Shown here: positions 16,127-25,962 of the stretch, piece after piece
Position numbering within the stretch: the first letter of the stretch is position 1
Layout of the letters: each line of letters starts with the position of its first letter
Source: Herpetosiphon gulosus
Lineage (GTDB): Bacteria; Chloroflexota; Chloroflexia; Chloroflexales; Herpetosiphonaceae
NCBI RefSeq assembly: GCF_039545135.1
Contig: NZ_BAABRU010000005.1
Location: 124,001-188,000, forward strand
Reading direction: 5' to 3'
Length of the DNA: 64,000 bases
The notes under the pieces: generated by a model
Databases searched by the model: none
Seen by the model: only the letters and a program-made list of their open reading frames with translations
What the model was told of the DNA's origin: nothing
Position numbers and translations under genes: made by a program

Positions 16127-17839
16127 TTAGAGTTCTTCGCCAAATCTGGCGCTGTAATGGTTGAACACATAGGCTCCGAAACACAGCACAATCAGGGCGG
16201 TCAGGCCAGTTCGGGCAACTCCATCGAGGCTGGGCAAGCCAGGCGTTGGATAATCGGGAATCGTTGTGACCCCACCATAGGCAATATCGCGATAGAAATC
16301 GACAATCGAGGCCATGGGATTGAGCCAGCGCACCAGTTTGGCATAATTGGCACTGGCAATATTATCTAAAGGATAAAATACTGGCGTGATAAAAAACCAC
16401 AGTTGCAGCACAATCCCCATAATATGCGAAACATCGCGATAAAACACGATCACCGATGATAAGAATAAAATCATGCCCAAAATAAACATGCTTTCGATCA
16501 CAATAATCACCGGCATCAATAAAAGTGTGGCTTTGATTGGTGCACCAGTGATGAACATAATCAAAAACATGATCGGTAAGGCCAGCATAAAATTCACCAA
16601 ATTCGAGATTAATGTGGTGATTGGTAGAATTTCACGTGGAAAATAGACCTTTTTGACCAAATTGGCATTGCTGATTACGCTCATCATCCCTTCAGCCATG
16701 CCGCCGATAAAGTAATTCCACGGTAATAACGCCACCATCAAGAAAATATGAAAATGGCGAATATTGGAATTCAGCAGTAGGCCAAAAATTAAATAGAAGA
16801 TCGAAATCATCAACAATGGATTGAGCAACGACCAAACATAGCCCAAAGCCGAGTTTTTGTAGCGTGAGCGTAAATCGCGCAGCACCAAGTTGCGAATCAA
16901 TTCGCGATATTCCCACAGCTCACGAACTTTATCGACGATGCCGATTGCCCGATCGGCTAGTACTAACAAAAAGCCGCCAACAATCCCAACAATCAAGGCT
17001 AAACCGAATTTAAGCACAAAATTTTGTGAACGAGCTTCGGTTGGCAAGATTGCCGCTTGTTTGACATACGCAGCGCTGATTTGGCTATCGTCTGATTGGT
17101 AGCGTGGGTCGGAGTAGAGCACATCGGTTAAGATCGTGCCAATCAAACCACGGGCAGTTTTGAGATCGCGTGCCCGTTCGACAGGCAAATCTGGTTGACG
17201 TAACTCAAAAGCAATTTGATCAAAACGCACTTCAAATGCCCGAATCAGATCATTCAAATCTTCGGCATTGATCGTTGGCAGTTCAGTGCTGGCATGCAGC
17301 GAAAAATCAAAGGCTTGCACGCCGATTAATTCGCGCAAACGTCGCCCAAGCTCATCGTTGGCGGGCTGATTCTTGAGCAACAAGCCCAGTTCATACTCCA
17401 TCAAACGGCGCAAACTATCACGACCACCAGCCGCGCGAATTTGCTGAATCAGTTTTTGGGCGGTGTAATCGGCGGCAGCTTGGGCATTTTCGGGCGAAGT
17501 GGCTTGAGCGGTTAATACCAAACTGCCATCAGCGGCGGGCGCGGCGCATGCCGAACCAAAGGTATTGCTACCAAATTTGGGCAAAATGCTTTTGACTACA
17601 TTGCGGCTCGCATCACACAACTGATTTTGTAAAGCTTGCTCGGCCATAAAACTGCGATAGCGCTGGGCATCGAGCTGAATTGTGGCGCTGGCATCGTATT
17701 GAACCGTTTGAAAAAACAGAGTTGGCGCTGAAATCAGCAAGGTCATGCCAATCGTCAGCAACAACAAAAACCAATGAAAGCCGCCCAACCGACGACGTTG
17801 GCCATTTACGGTACGTGCGGCGTTGATGGTTTGAGCCAT
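16127..17839 (-). CDS. Fused Wzz-like chain-length domain and ABC-2 polysaccharide permease
   Basis: 570 residues, about twice a normal Wzm/TagG permease (~260). Residues 1-295 have a helix at 22-44, a large extracytoplasmic domain (VQYDASATIQLDAQRY, then a long helical region) and a second helix near 270-292, the plan of Wzz polysaccharide co-polymerases. Residues ~300-570 are an ABC-2 permease of the TagG/Wzm type (LRDLRSRYKNSALGYVWSLLNPL, FPREILP, YPLDNI). The start lies inside the end of the deacetylase gene (34-bp overlap) with GAGGAG upstream, and the Wzt ATPase follows after 11 bp. It probably couples chain-length control to export in one polypeptide. The fusion is read directly from one uninterrupted frame. 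Confidence 0.88.
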   Translation of the reverse strand: MAQTINAARTVNGQRRRLGGFHWFLLLLTIGMTLLISAPTLFFQTVQYDASATIQLDAQRYRSFMAEQALQNQLCDASRNVVKSILPKFGSNTFGSACAAPAADGSLVLTAQATSPENAQAAADYTAQKLIQQIRAAGGRDSLRRLMEYELGLLLKNQPANDELGRRLRELIGVQAFDFSLHASTELPTINAEDLNDLIRAFEVRFDQIAFELRQPDLPVERARDLKTARGLIGTILTDVLYSDPRYQSDDSQISAAYVKQAAILPTEARSQNFVLKFGLALIVGIVGGFLLVLADRAIGIVDKVRELWEYRELIRNLVLRDLRSRYKNSALGYVWSLLNPLLMISIFYLIFGLLLNSNIRHFHIFLMVALLPWNYFIGGMAEGMMSVISNANLVKKVYFPREILPITTLISNLVNFMLALPIMFLIMFITGAPIKATLLLMPVIIVIESMFILGMILFLSSVIVFYRDVSHIMGIVLQLWFFITPVFYPLDNIASANYAKLVRWLNPMASIVDFYRDIAYGGVTTIPDYPTPGLPSLDGVARTGLTALIVLCFGAYVFNHYSARFGEEL

Positions 17840-19596
17840 ATCGTAATCTCCTCGGCGGAGTTTGCTGGTAAATCAAGAATCAGCCGATGGTTAGCCTGAT
17901 CAAAGTTGCCTCTATCGCTGCCAATGCTCTCAGCCGGAAGCCGCAAGCTAAGCTGGGCTAAATCGAAACGACTGGGATTGGCGAGCTGAAGCCGAAGTTG
18001 ATCAGGAGTTTGTTTGATGGTGATTTGGAGCGTTTGGAGTGCTCGCCAGCGGTCGGCAATCTCTGGAACCGTGGCGATCCACGCTTGCGCATCTATGGCC
18101 TGTTGAATTGCCGTTTGCCAAACGCCAATTTGCTCAGGGTTGTAAATTTCGTAATTATGGGCATAGATATCGATCACGCCGCCGCTAGCGATCGCTCGCT
18201 GCAAATAGTTGGTTGCAGTCACGGCAGTTTGTGGGGTCAGGTAGACATCGGGCAAGGCAACCAGATCGTGGCCTGGCAATTGGCGCGGTTGCCACCAGAG
18301 CCGATCGATCAACAAGTGGCGATCATTCAAGCCGCGCTGCAAGTTGCTGGCATCGAGCACGCGGGTGCGCACGACGGTGCGAATGCCTGCGGCCTGCAAG
18401 GTTTGCCAGTGGGCTTCGGTCATTCCATCGCTGCCGCCATACGGAAAAGCTAAACTGCTAGCAGGTGCAATGCCTTGGCTGATTGCTAAAGCCTGCCACT
18501 CGTCGCTGTCGCTAGCTAACTCTTTGGCATGGGCAAATCCAACGTACATATGGCTAAATGTATGACTTTCGATCGTTTGCTGTGCCGTTTGCAGCGGTTC
18601 GAGCAAATCGCCAAAATACCAGGCTGGATCGCTCGCGACCGTGCCATAGGGATCATAGCTGAACCACGGGGTTTGCGACCAATCGATGGTTTGCCAACGG
18701 CGCGGCGTGCTGGCAGCCCAAGCAAAGGTTGGATCGCCCATCCAAGTGCGGCGCTCTTGGTTGCCAAATAAAAAATTATAGCCATTGCCAAACCATGTGC
18801 CGCGAATCTGATGCGGCGCAAACAAGTCCAGCAAATTGTATGTGCCTTGGCGAGCTTGCAAACCCAAGGTTGTGGCGCTGCTGATCGCATTGGTTGGTAA
18901 GCTGAGCGAGTGAATCGCCCCGCCCATGGCAGTTTCCCAATCGACGCTAAAACTCACGGCGGCAATTGCGCCCTGCGGATAGGGTTCGATGTAAATGCCA
19001 GCCGCTGCCATACTCAAATTATCAAGATAAATTGGGTCATCAGAAAGCGCGTGGATTGAAATTGCTAGCCACGTCGCTTGATTGGGGCTGGGTTCAGTTT
19101 CAACCAGCACGGGAGTCCAAGTTGGTGCACCTTGGTTATCGAAGCCCAGCAAAACGGGGGCTTGTTTATCCAGCCGAATATCATCGCCAGCTGCATCGAC
19201 CCAATGTACCCAAACCTGAATTTGTGCGCCCACGCTACTGCGCTGCGTGCCAGGATCGATCAAGGCTTGAAAACCTAGTCGATAGCGCTGGCCTGCTTGG
19301 GTAGTTAAGCGCGGTGAGCGGGCAAAACTATTGACCCCATATAACTGCAAGCTATATTGATCATCGAGCACATAGCCATTGGTGGTGTCGGCGCGTTTGA
19401 GGCCATTGCCCGACCAACCGTCAGGAATGCCATTATCGGCGGCGCTGTGCCAATCGGCGTTGGCCAAAATATTGCCGCCTGTCCAGATGCGGGGTGAACG
19501 ATCAGGGCGTAACCATTGAGCGATCAACAGGCTGCCAAGGCCCAATAAAGCCATGGTCAGAAGAAGAATGATCGAAGATTGGAGAAACCGCTGCAT
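17806..19596 (-). CDS. Membrane-anchored NodB-like polysaccharide deacetylase (CE4)
   Basis: 596 residues. An N-terminal helix (SSIILLLTMALLGLGSLLIAQWL) anchors it outside the membrane. Residues ~35-195 form a beta-rich domain like a carbohydrate-binding module (WSGNGLKRADTT, then RYRLGFQALID). The CE4 domain follows: FSVDWETAMGG supplies the catalytic Asp-type strand, ESHTFSH the metal-binding His-x-x-x-His motif, and LAFPYGG a later CE4 motif. A last beta-rich segment ends the protein. It should remove acetyl groups from, or otherwise trim, an extracellular glycan. It overlaps the next export gene by 34 bp, so it likely acts on the exported polymer. The start is the ATG at 19596, with AAGGG upstream. 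Confidence 0.85.
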   Translation of the reverse strand: MQRFLQSSIILLLTMALLGLGSLLIAQWLRPDRSPRIWTGGNILANADWHSAADNGIPDGWSGNGLKRADTTNGYVLDDQYSLQLYGVNSFARSPRLTTQAGQRYRLGFQALIDPGTQRSSVGAQIQVWVHWVDAAGDDIRLDKQAPVLLGFDNQGAPTWTPVLVETEPSPNQATWLAISIHALSDDPIYLDNLSMAAAGIYIEPYPQGAIAAVSFSVDWETAMGGAIHSLSLPTNAISSATTLGLQARQGTYNLLDLFAPHQIRGTWFGNGYNFLFGNQERRTWMGDPTFAWAASTPRRWQTIDWSQTPWFSYDPYGTVASDPAWYFGDLLEPLQTAQQTIESHTFSHMYVGFAHAKELASDSDEWQALAISQGIAPASSLAFPYGGSDGMTEAHWQTLQAAGIRTVVRTRVLDASNLQRGLNDRHLLIDRLWWQPRQLPGHDLVALPDVYLTPQTAVTATNYLQRAIASGGVIDIYAHNYEIYNPEQIGVWQTAIQQAIDAQAWIATVPEIADRWRALQTLQITIKQTPDQLRLQLANPSRFDLAQLSLRLPAESIGSDRGNFDQANHRLILDLPANSAEEITIWLKPSTPHVP

Positions 19597-19685
19597 CAAA
19601 AGCCCTTCAAGCTAGTGCGTGCTCAACGCAATAGCGCATTTTAACACAGGGCTGGCGGCTTGACAAAAAATGAGGCTTTCACGCT

Positions 19686-20384
19686 TTACTCGGGCAAGCC
19701 CAGCCAATCGCGCTGTTGCACCTGCATTGCTCCAACTACTCGTGGGCAAGCGAGGGCAGCGGCATAGCCAGCGGGTGCGCTGAGTGGCTGAATATGCCAT
19801 TGATCGACGGTGTTTTCGCGGTTCCATTCGAGGGCTTGGGTAATTTCTGGCTCGATCGAGACCGCAAAGCTAGAGAGTGGCAATGACAAACCCATGCCAT
19901 GGGCTTTGATATAGGCTTCTTTGCGTGTCCAGCAGCGAAAAAAGGCGGCAGTCTGATCATCAGCATTCAGCACGGCTTGGCGTTCGCTGGGAGCAAAATA
20001 ATGCTGAGCAATGCCTGCCAAGTCGTCAAGCTGGCGTTGTTCTTCAATATCCACGCCAATTGTTGCGAGTTGGCTGAGGCCAAGCATTCCATAGTTGCCA
20101 GCATGTGAGAGGTTAAAGCTCAAATCAACATCGGCCAACAAGGGCTTGCCATAGTTGTTTTGGCTAAATTCGAGGCTGCTTGGATCACGGCCAAGATATT
20201 CGGCCAAAATCAGGCGCATTGCTCCACGGCAAATCGTGTAGCGGGTTTGATCACGCTCGAAGTGAAAGCGCAAGGCTCGCGCTTGCTCCTCAGGGTTGAG
20301 CACAGCCCAAAAGCGGCTACGTTGAGGTCGCAGCCGCGTTAAGTCGAGGAGCCAAATGTCGATAGTGTTAGGGCTTAAGAGCAT
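19686..20384 (-). CDS. Sfp-type 4'-phosphopantetheinyl transferase
   Basis: 232 residues, the usual Sfp length. It transfers phosphopantetheine from CoA to the carrier-domain serine of NRPS modules. Motifs: GVDIE (Mg/CoA site) and CWTRKEAYIKAHGMGL, both diagnostic, plus FNLSHAG. I set the start at 20384 (MLLSPNTIDIW); the frame extends seven codons further, but those are made of 7-bp AGAACAT repeats. It lies next to the two NRPS genes on the same strand and is the natural activator of their T domains. A repeat array replaces the usual ribosome-binding region, so the translation signal is unclear. Confidence 0.93.
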   Translation of the reverse strand: MLLSPNTIDIWLLDLTRLRPQRSRFWAVLNPEEQARALRFHFERDQTRYTICRGAMRLILAEYLGRDPSSLEFSQNNYGKPLLADVDLSFNLSHAGNYGMLGLSQLATIGVDIEEQRQLDDLAGIAQHYFAPSERQAVLNADDQTAAFFRCWTRKEAYIKAHGMGLSLPLSSFAVSIEPEITQALEWNRENTVDQWHIQPLSAPAGYAAALACPRVVGAMQVQQRDWLGLPE

Positions 20385-20520
20385 AGAACATAGAACATAG
20401 AACATAGAACATAGAACATAGGATCAGTTGATCCACGAAGGACACGAAGAGCACGAAGGTTGAATTGGCTATAGCCTATAGTTTAATTTTTCATCCCTCA
20501 TCCTTCATACTTCATCCTTT
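20382..20520. repeat. Heptamer repeat spacer between PPTase and NRPS
   Basis: About five and a half tandem 7-bp units CATAGAA run from 20382 to 20421. Then come CACGAAGGA/CACGAAGAG 9-mers (about 20432-20458), a GGCTATAGCCTATAG tract (20467-20481) and CATCCTT-type heptamers (20492-20520). The left end encodes the alternative start of the PPTase frame. The right end supplies the last residues (MKG) and stop codon of the NRPS gene. Confidence 0.9.
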
Positions 20521-23500
20521 CATCGTCACGGCGATTATACCATCGGCTTGGGCTTGAATCGTATCGCGGTCGCTGGCAATTTCAGCGTCAGGGATGGCAT
20601 CGGGCAGGGCATCTTCCATGTAGCGCAACGGGCGATAGTTGAAGCCGATCAAGGCCCAAATTGCTGCCCCCAAGCCAACCACCACCATCAACAGGCCAAT
20701 CCCACGATCAGGGCCAACCCCGAAGATCCAACCCAAACTGCTACTGAGTGCACCGTTTGTTTCGAGCAAAGGGCCAAACAATTTATCGGCCAACGGGCCA
20801 GCCAGCCAATAGCCTAGCGGGATGCTGAGCATCGCCAGCATTTGGTTGGTTGCTTGGACCCGCCCTTGTAGCTCCAAGCCAACTTTGGTTTGGATGAGCA
20901 CTTGCCAGTGGGCGTTGACCAACGAAATTGCAAACCACATACCAAACATCGCTAAGGCCACCAGCCATACCGAAGGCCGCAATCCCGCCAAGGCAATGAA
21001 AAAGCCTTCGAGGATGACGAAGCCAACCATGCCTTCGGCACGGCGCTGCAAGCCGCCCCATAAGCTCATAAATAAGCCGCCGAGGAAGCCACCCAAAGCA
21101 CAGGCTGCGCTGACAATGCCCAGCTCGGCAGGCCCGCCAAACGAGAGCACCAACGGACTCATACTGATGCTGGCGATGCCAAACCAAATATTGCCCAAGG
21201 CGAAAAACAGCACCATCGCCACCAAACTTGGCCGTTTGATGATATATTCCCATCCGCGCACAATTTCACGCAACAATGGTTCTTCGCGCTTGTGGTAGAG
21301 CGTGTTAGGGAAGCGCACCAAGAACAATACCCCGATTCCTAAGCTAAACGAGATGAAATCGAGCAAAAAGACTCCGCCCAAGCCAAAGAAGGCCACCATG
21401 CCGCCAGCAATAAATGGCGCAATCAAGCCGCCCGTGGCTGAACCAAGCTGAATCACGCCGTTAGCATGGCCAAGATATTGTTTGGGCACAAGTTGGGTCA
21501 TGGCTGCGGCATACGCTGGACGCTGGAAGGTTCCAGCAATCGAGCTAATTGCCGCTGTCAGGTAAATATGCCAAACCTCTAGTTTATTGGCCCACAGCAG
21601 CATGGCAATTACAATTGTCGAAAGCGCCGAAATCGTATCAGCAATAATCATTATCCAGCGCCGATCCCAGCGGTCGGCGATTGCTCCAGCCAATGGTGAA
21701 ACCAGCAAACTTGGTAGCATCGAGGCGATTGCGGTAAAGGCAAAATCGCTGACTGTACCAGTGCGTTGATAGATCCAAATGCCCAAGGCAAAGCTCGATA
21801 AACTTGAACCAAGCATCGAAACCAGCTGGCCCAAGGCAACCATAAAGAAAATTCGTAGGCTGGGCAGGCTGGTTTTATGCGATTTTGCTTTGGCGGCGGT
21901 TGGCTGAATTGGCCTTGGTTGTTGCCATTGTTCAGTTTGTTGCTCGATAATTTGGCCCAATTCAGCCGCTTGGTGTTTAAGAAAATAATGGCCAGCATGG
22001 GGAATCACATGCAGCGTGACGTTGTTGCTGAAATATTCCCATTCGCGGTAGCGCTCTTGGTAATATTCGGTCGCCCGATCCATCTCGCCGATAATACAGG
22101 CGATTGGCGCTTTGAGTTGTTGCGGCTGTTTTTGGGCAAATGCTTGGGTGAAATAGCGCTCAACTTCACGGGCATCGTGGCGCAAGCTACGCATTACAAA
22201 CGTTTGTTCTGCTTGATCAACAATTTCGGTGAAGCCTCCCAAAGCGCGGAGAAAATCGCGATATGTCCGATCCGACATCCAACGATCGGCGGGCATAAGT
22301 TTGTTGAGCCATTCAAAGAAACGGCCTGGCACTCGCGCCGCCGGAAAATTGCCACCAAGCACAATCCCTTGAACTTCGCGGCCTGCTTGTTCCAACAAGC
22401 GCCCAATTTCTACGGTCATGGCGCTGCCAACACAATGGCCATAGAGCACAATTGGGCCTTGGGTTTTGGCTTGAATTTCGCTGGCAAGCTGACTAGCAAC
22501 CACTTCCAAGGCTTGCAATGGCTCGTCGGGGCGGCTGAAATCGTGGCCAGGTAGCTCAGCGGCCAATAAACGATAGCCCTTGGGCATGGCTTGGGCCAAT
22601 GGTTGATAGGTGATCGCGCTGCCGCCACCATAGGGAATTGCCACAATCGTGGTGTATTGCTTAGCTTGGGCTTTGGTCAATTCATAGAGCATGCCGCCGC
22701 TCTCAGCGCTGCTTGCACCCGAGAGATGGGCGGCCAATTCACGTACTGTCGGATATTTGAACAGGGTCATAACGCTGATATGACTACCAATTTTGCGTAC
22801 AACCCGAATTGCTTTAAATGATTCGCCGCCTAAATCGAAGAAATTATCGTCGATCCCAACTTGATCTAGCCCCAAAACTTCGGCCCAGATTCCTGCCAAT
22901 TCGTGTTCAGTGGCGGTTTGCGGGGCAACGTAGCTATCGAGATTGCGCTCGTTGCTGGGGGCAGGCAAGGCACGGCGTTCAATTTTGCCATTGGGATTAA
23001 GTGGCAATCCATCCAATTCAACAAAGGCGGTTGGCACCATATAATCGGGCAAACTGTTGCGTAGTGCCTCGCGAATGCTGCCAATATTTAGGCTTTGGCC
23101 TGCTTCTGGCACGATATAGGCGACCAGCCGCTTATCGCCTGGCGTGTCTTCGCGCAAAATCACCACGCTATTGGCAACCTGGGCTTGGGCCTGAATCGCA
23201 GTTTCGATCTCGCTTAACTCAACCCGATAGCCACGAATTTTGACTTGCAGATCGATCCGACCCAAAAATTCAATCGCGCCATCAGGCTGATAGCGTACCA
23301 AATCGCCGCTGCGATAGAGCCGCGCTCCTGCCTCAACACTAAATGGATTTGGTACAAAACGCTCGGCGGTCAGATCGGGCCGCCCGATGTAGCCGCGACC
23401 CACGCCAGCGCCACCAACGTAGAGTTCGCCTGGCACACCTTGCGGCGTTGGCTGCAACTGACGATCGAGCACATAAATTTGTACATTGCCCAAGGGTCTC

Positions 23501-25962
23501 CCAAGTGGCACGGTGCTGCTGGGGTAGCGCGGTTGGCTGGGGATTGGGTAGGTCAGCATCGAAACCGTGGTTTCGGTTGGCCCATAGTGGTTTTGCAGTT
23601 GCACACTGGGCTGAAGTTGGCGAATATCCGCTAATTGCTCCCAAAAACTGGCTTCACCCGCCAAAATCAAGCGCTGCTTGGGAATGACATCGGCCAAATT
23701 GCTCAAGCCGCGCATGGCTTCGAAATGGCTTGGCACAAGTTTCATCACATCGATGCGATGTTGGCGAAAGTAGGCTGCGAAGGCTTCGGGATCGGTGGCG
23801 CGTTCGTAGGCCACAATATGCAATTCGCCGCCACTGCACAAGGCTCCATAAACGTTGGTAGTGCCAAGATCGGCGGCAAAGGTCGAAACCAAGGCATAGC
23901 TCCAGCCATCTTCGGCTTCGATCCGTTGCAATAAGCCTTGAATATAATTGACATAATTGCGGTGCTCGATCGCCACACCTTTGGGGCGGCCAGTTGAGCC
24001 AGAGGTAAACAGCACATACATCAAACTGCGCGGATCAAACTCCAAATTCAAGTTATGGGTTGGTGCTTGGGCAAGCGTTGGCCAAGCATCGTCAAGGCAA
24101 AGCACCTCAAGATCGAGCGCTGGTAAATCGGCGGCTAGCTCGGCATGCGTAATCAGCAAACTCACCGCGCCATCTTCGAGCATGGCGCTAATGCGATCTT
24201 GGGGGTAAATTGGGTCGATTGGCACATAGGCCGCGCCCGCCTTGAGAATCCCCAAAGCTCCCACCAACAAATCCAACGAACGATCAATAAACAACCCAAC
24301 TCGCATATCGCTGCCGATGCCGCGTTGGCGCAAGCTATGGGCTAGTTGGTTGGAGCGTTGATTGAGTTCAGCGTAGCTGAGGGTTTGGCCTTCAAAATGC
24401 AAGGCCGTGCGCTCTGGCACTCGCGCCGCCTGGGCTTCGAACAAACTCACAATTGAATCGACTGCTGGATAATTGGCGCTGGTGTTGTTCCAGGTTTGCA
24501 GCAATTGTTGGCGTTCGCTGCTGCTCAGCAAGGGCAAATGCTCGATGCTGGCATCGGGATGGGTCACCGCATATTCCAACAAGCTATGGAAATGGCTGGC
24601 CATGCGTTCGATCGTGCTACGCTCAAATAGATCGGTGTTGTATTCAAAGGTGGCGCGATTGGCGGCTAAATTCAGATTAATATCAAATTTAGCGCTGCCA
24701 GTTTCGATTGCCCCGCCAAATTGCAAGCCAAATTCACCTGAATCGACCGTTTGAATGCTGGTGGTTTGATGCACAAACAAGGCTTGAAATAGTGGGTTAT
24801 GGCTCAAACTACGTTCAACCTTGAGCACATCAATCAAGTGTTCGAGCGGCATATCTTGATGCTCGAAAGCGGCCAACGAGGTTTGGCGAACTTGGGCAAT
24901 CAGGTTGCGAAAGCTGGGTGAGCCAGCCAAATTGACCCGAATTGGCAGGGTATTGACGAAAAATCCAATTAAATCTTCGATTTCGCGGCGGGTGCGGTTG
25001 GCAATCGGCGTACCAATAATTAAATCGCTTTGGCCCGAATAGCGATAGAGCAAAACTTGAAAGGCTGCCATAAACAGCATAAACGGTGTGGCTCGTTCTT
25101 GGCGGCTCAAGCGCTCAACCGCCTCGACCAAACTCCAAGGCAGATGATATTCGACGGTTGCCCCAAGATCGCGTTTGACCGCAGGTCGAGCATGGTCGGT
25201 TGGCAAATTGAGCAAGGGTAGCGTGCCGCTTAATTGGGTTTGCCAAAAATTTAAATGTTGCTGATACACTTGCTCAAGCACATAACGTTTATGCCAAACC
25301 GCAAAATCGGCATATTGAATTGGCAGCGCTGGTAGCTCAAGCTGCTCGCCGCGTAACCCAGCTTCGTAGAGTTGGCCAAGCTCGCGCAACAAGACCCCAA
25401 TCGACCAACCATCGCAAGCAATATGGTGAATCGTCAATACCAATTCAGCATGATCATCAGCCGTGTGCAGCAACAACCCGCGCAGCATTAAGTCTTTAGT
25501 TAGATCAAATGGCTGCTGACTGTGGCGTTCGATCTGCTGCTGGCGTTGGCTGGCTTGCTGCTCGTTGCTCAGCCCACGGAGATCCAAAATTTCTAACTTA
25601 AAGCTACGAAATGGCTGAATAACCTGCATTGGCTCGTCGTTGAGCACTTCGATCGTGCTGCGTAGCACTTCATGGCGCTGAATAATCGTATCAAGACAAG
25701 TTTGCAATACAGAAACATTAATTTCACCAGCAATGCTGAATGTTGCTGGAATGTGATAAGCAGCGCTTTCTGGTTGCCACTGGCTTAAAAACCACAAGCG
25801 TTGTTGGGCAAACGAAAGTTCAAAGGCTGGACGTTCGCCGATGCGGGCCAGCGCTGGAATGCTGGGTACTGGCTTGGCAGCTTGGCGTTGGCGCAAACGT
25901 TGGGCCAACAACGCACGGCGTTCGGGCGAAAGATCTTCAAGCTGGCGTGCGACTTCGGTCAT
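20512..25962 (-). CDS. NRPS module C-A-T-TE fused to an MFS transporter
   Basis: 1816 residues in one frame. Order: a leading linker helix (LSPERRALLAQRLRQRQ, 11-27); condensation domain ~45-480 with HHIACDG at 179-185; adenylation domain ~500-1000 with FTSGSTGRPKG (652-662), YGPTE and NGK (K993); carrier domain ~1010-1080 with LGGES, phosphopantetheine Ser1048; thioesterase ~1100-1345 with GHCVGS, so C1177 replaces the usual Ser, and HAGH as catalytic His region; MFS transporter ~1368-1775 with ~12 helices and the GAIADRWDRRW loop. Binding-pocket residues aligned by eye to GrsA read A696 A697 G700 K741 I766 A768 H792 V800 S801 K993; the usual Asp235 is Ala, so the substrate is uncertain and may not be an ordinary alpha-amino acid. 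The fused transporter should export the product. It starts in a 4-bp overlap with the glycosyltransferase. The end is set by a heptamer repeat. Confidence 0.95.
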   Translation of the reverse strand: MTEVARQLEDLSPERRALLAQRLRQRQAAKPVPSIPALARIGERPAFELSFAQQRLWFLSQWQPESAAYHIPATFSIAGEINVSVLQTCLDTIIQRHEVLRSTIEVLNDEPMQVIQPFRSFKLEILDLRGLSNEQQASQRQQQIERHSQQPFDLTKDLMLRGLLLHTADDHAELVLTIHHIACDGWSIGVLLRELGQLYEAGLRGEQLELPALPIQYADFAVWHKRYVLEQVYQQHLNFWQTQLSGTLPLLNLPTDHARPAVKRDLGATVEYHLPWSLVEAVERLSRQERATPFMLFMAAFQVLLYRYSGQSDLIIGTPIANRTRREIEDLIGFFVNTLPIRVNLAGSPSFRNLIAQVRQTSLAAFEHQDMPLEHLIDVLKVERSLSHNPLFQALFVHQTTSIQTVDSGEFGLQFGGAIETGSAKFDINLNLAANRATFEYNTDLFERSTIERMASHFHSLLEYAVTHPDASIEHLPLLSSSERQQLLQTWNNTSANYPAVDSIVSLFEAQAARVPERTALHFEGQTLSYAELNQRSNQLAHSLRQRGIGSDMRVGLFIDRSLDLLVGALGILKAGAAYVPIDPIYPQDRISAMLEDGAVSLLITHAELAADLPALDLEVLCLDDAWPTLAQAPTHNLNLEFDPRSLMYVLFTSGSTGRPKGVAIEHRNYVNYIQGLLQRIEAEDGWSYALVSTFAADLGTTNVYGALCSGGELHIVAYERATDPEAFAAYFRQHRIDVMKLVPSHFEAMRGLSNLADVIPKQRLILAGEASFWEQLADIRQLQPSVQLQNHYGPTETTVSMLTYPIPSQPRYPSSTVPLGRPLGNVQIYVLDRQLQPTPQGVPGELYVGGAGVGRGYIGRPDLTAERFVPNPFSVEAGARLYRSGDLVRYQPDGAIEFLGRIDLQVKIRGYRVELSEIETAIQAQAQVANSVVILREDTPGDKRLVAYIVPEAGQSLNIGSIREALRNSLPDYMVPTAFVELDGLPLNPNGKIERRALPAPSNERNLDSYVAPQTATEHELAGIWAEVLGLDQVGIDDNFFDLGGESFKAIRVVRKIGSHISVMTLFKYPTVRELAAHLSGASSAESGGMLYELTKAQAKQYTTIVAIPYGGGSAITYQPLAQAMPKGYRLLAAELPGHDFSRPDEPLQALEVVASQLASEIQAKTQGPIVLYGHCVGSAMTVEIGRLLEQAGREVQGIVLGGNFPAARVPGRFFEWLNKLMPADRWMSDRTYRDFLRALGGFTEIVDQAEQTFVMRSLRHDAREVERYFTQAFAQKQPQQLKAPIACIIGEMDRATEYYQERYREWEYFSNNVTLHVIPHAGHYFLKHQAAELGQIIEQQTEQWQQPRPIQPTAAKAKSHKTSLPSLRIFFMVALGQLVSMLGSSLSSFALGIWIYQRTGTVSDFAFTAIASMLPSLLVSPLAGAIADRWDRRWIMIIADTISALSTIVIAMLLWANKLEVWHIYLTAAISSIAGTFQRPAYAAAMTQLVPKQYLGHANGVIQLGSATGGLIAPFIAGGMVAFFGLGGVFLLDFISFSLGIGVLFLVRFPNTLYHKREEPLLREIVRGWEYIIKRPSLVAMVLFFALGNIWFGIASISMSPLVLSFGGPAELGIVSAACALGGFLGGLFMSLWGGLQRRAEGMVGFVILEGFFIALAGLRPSVWLVALAMFGMWFAISLVNAHWQVLIQTKVGLELQGRVQATNQMLAMLSIPLGYWLAGPLADKLFGPLLETNGALSSSLGWIFGVGPDRGIGLLMVVVGLGAAIWALIGFNYRPLRYMEDALPDAIPDAEIASDRDTIQAQADGIIAVTMKG

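Noticed and set aside
20382-20421. Short tandem array considered as CRISPR
   Set aside because: Unit is 7 bp without spacers, no cas genes in the window.
21877-22554. 225-residue plus-strand frame
   Set aside because: Lies fully opposite the TE/MFS part of the NRPS gene, no family similarity, no ribosome-binding site.
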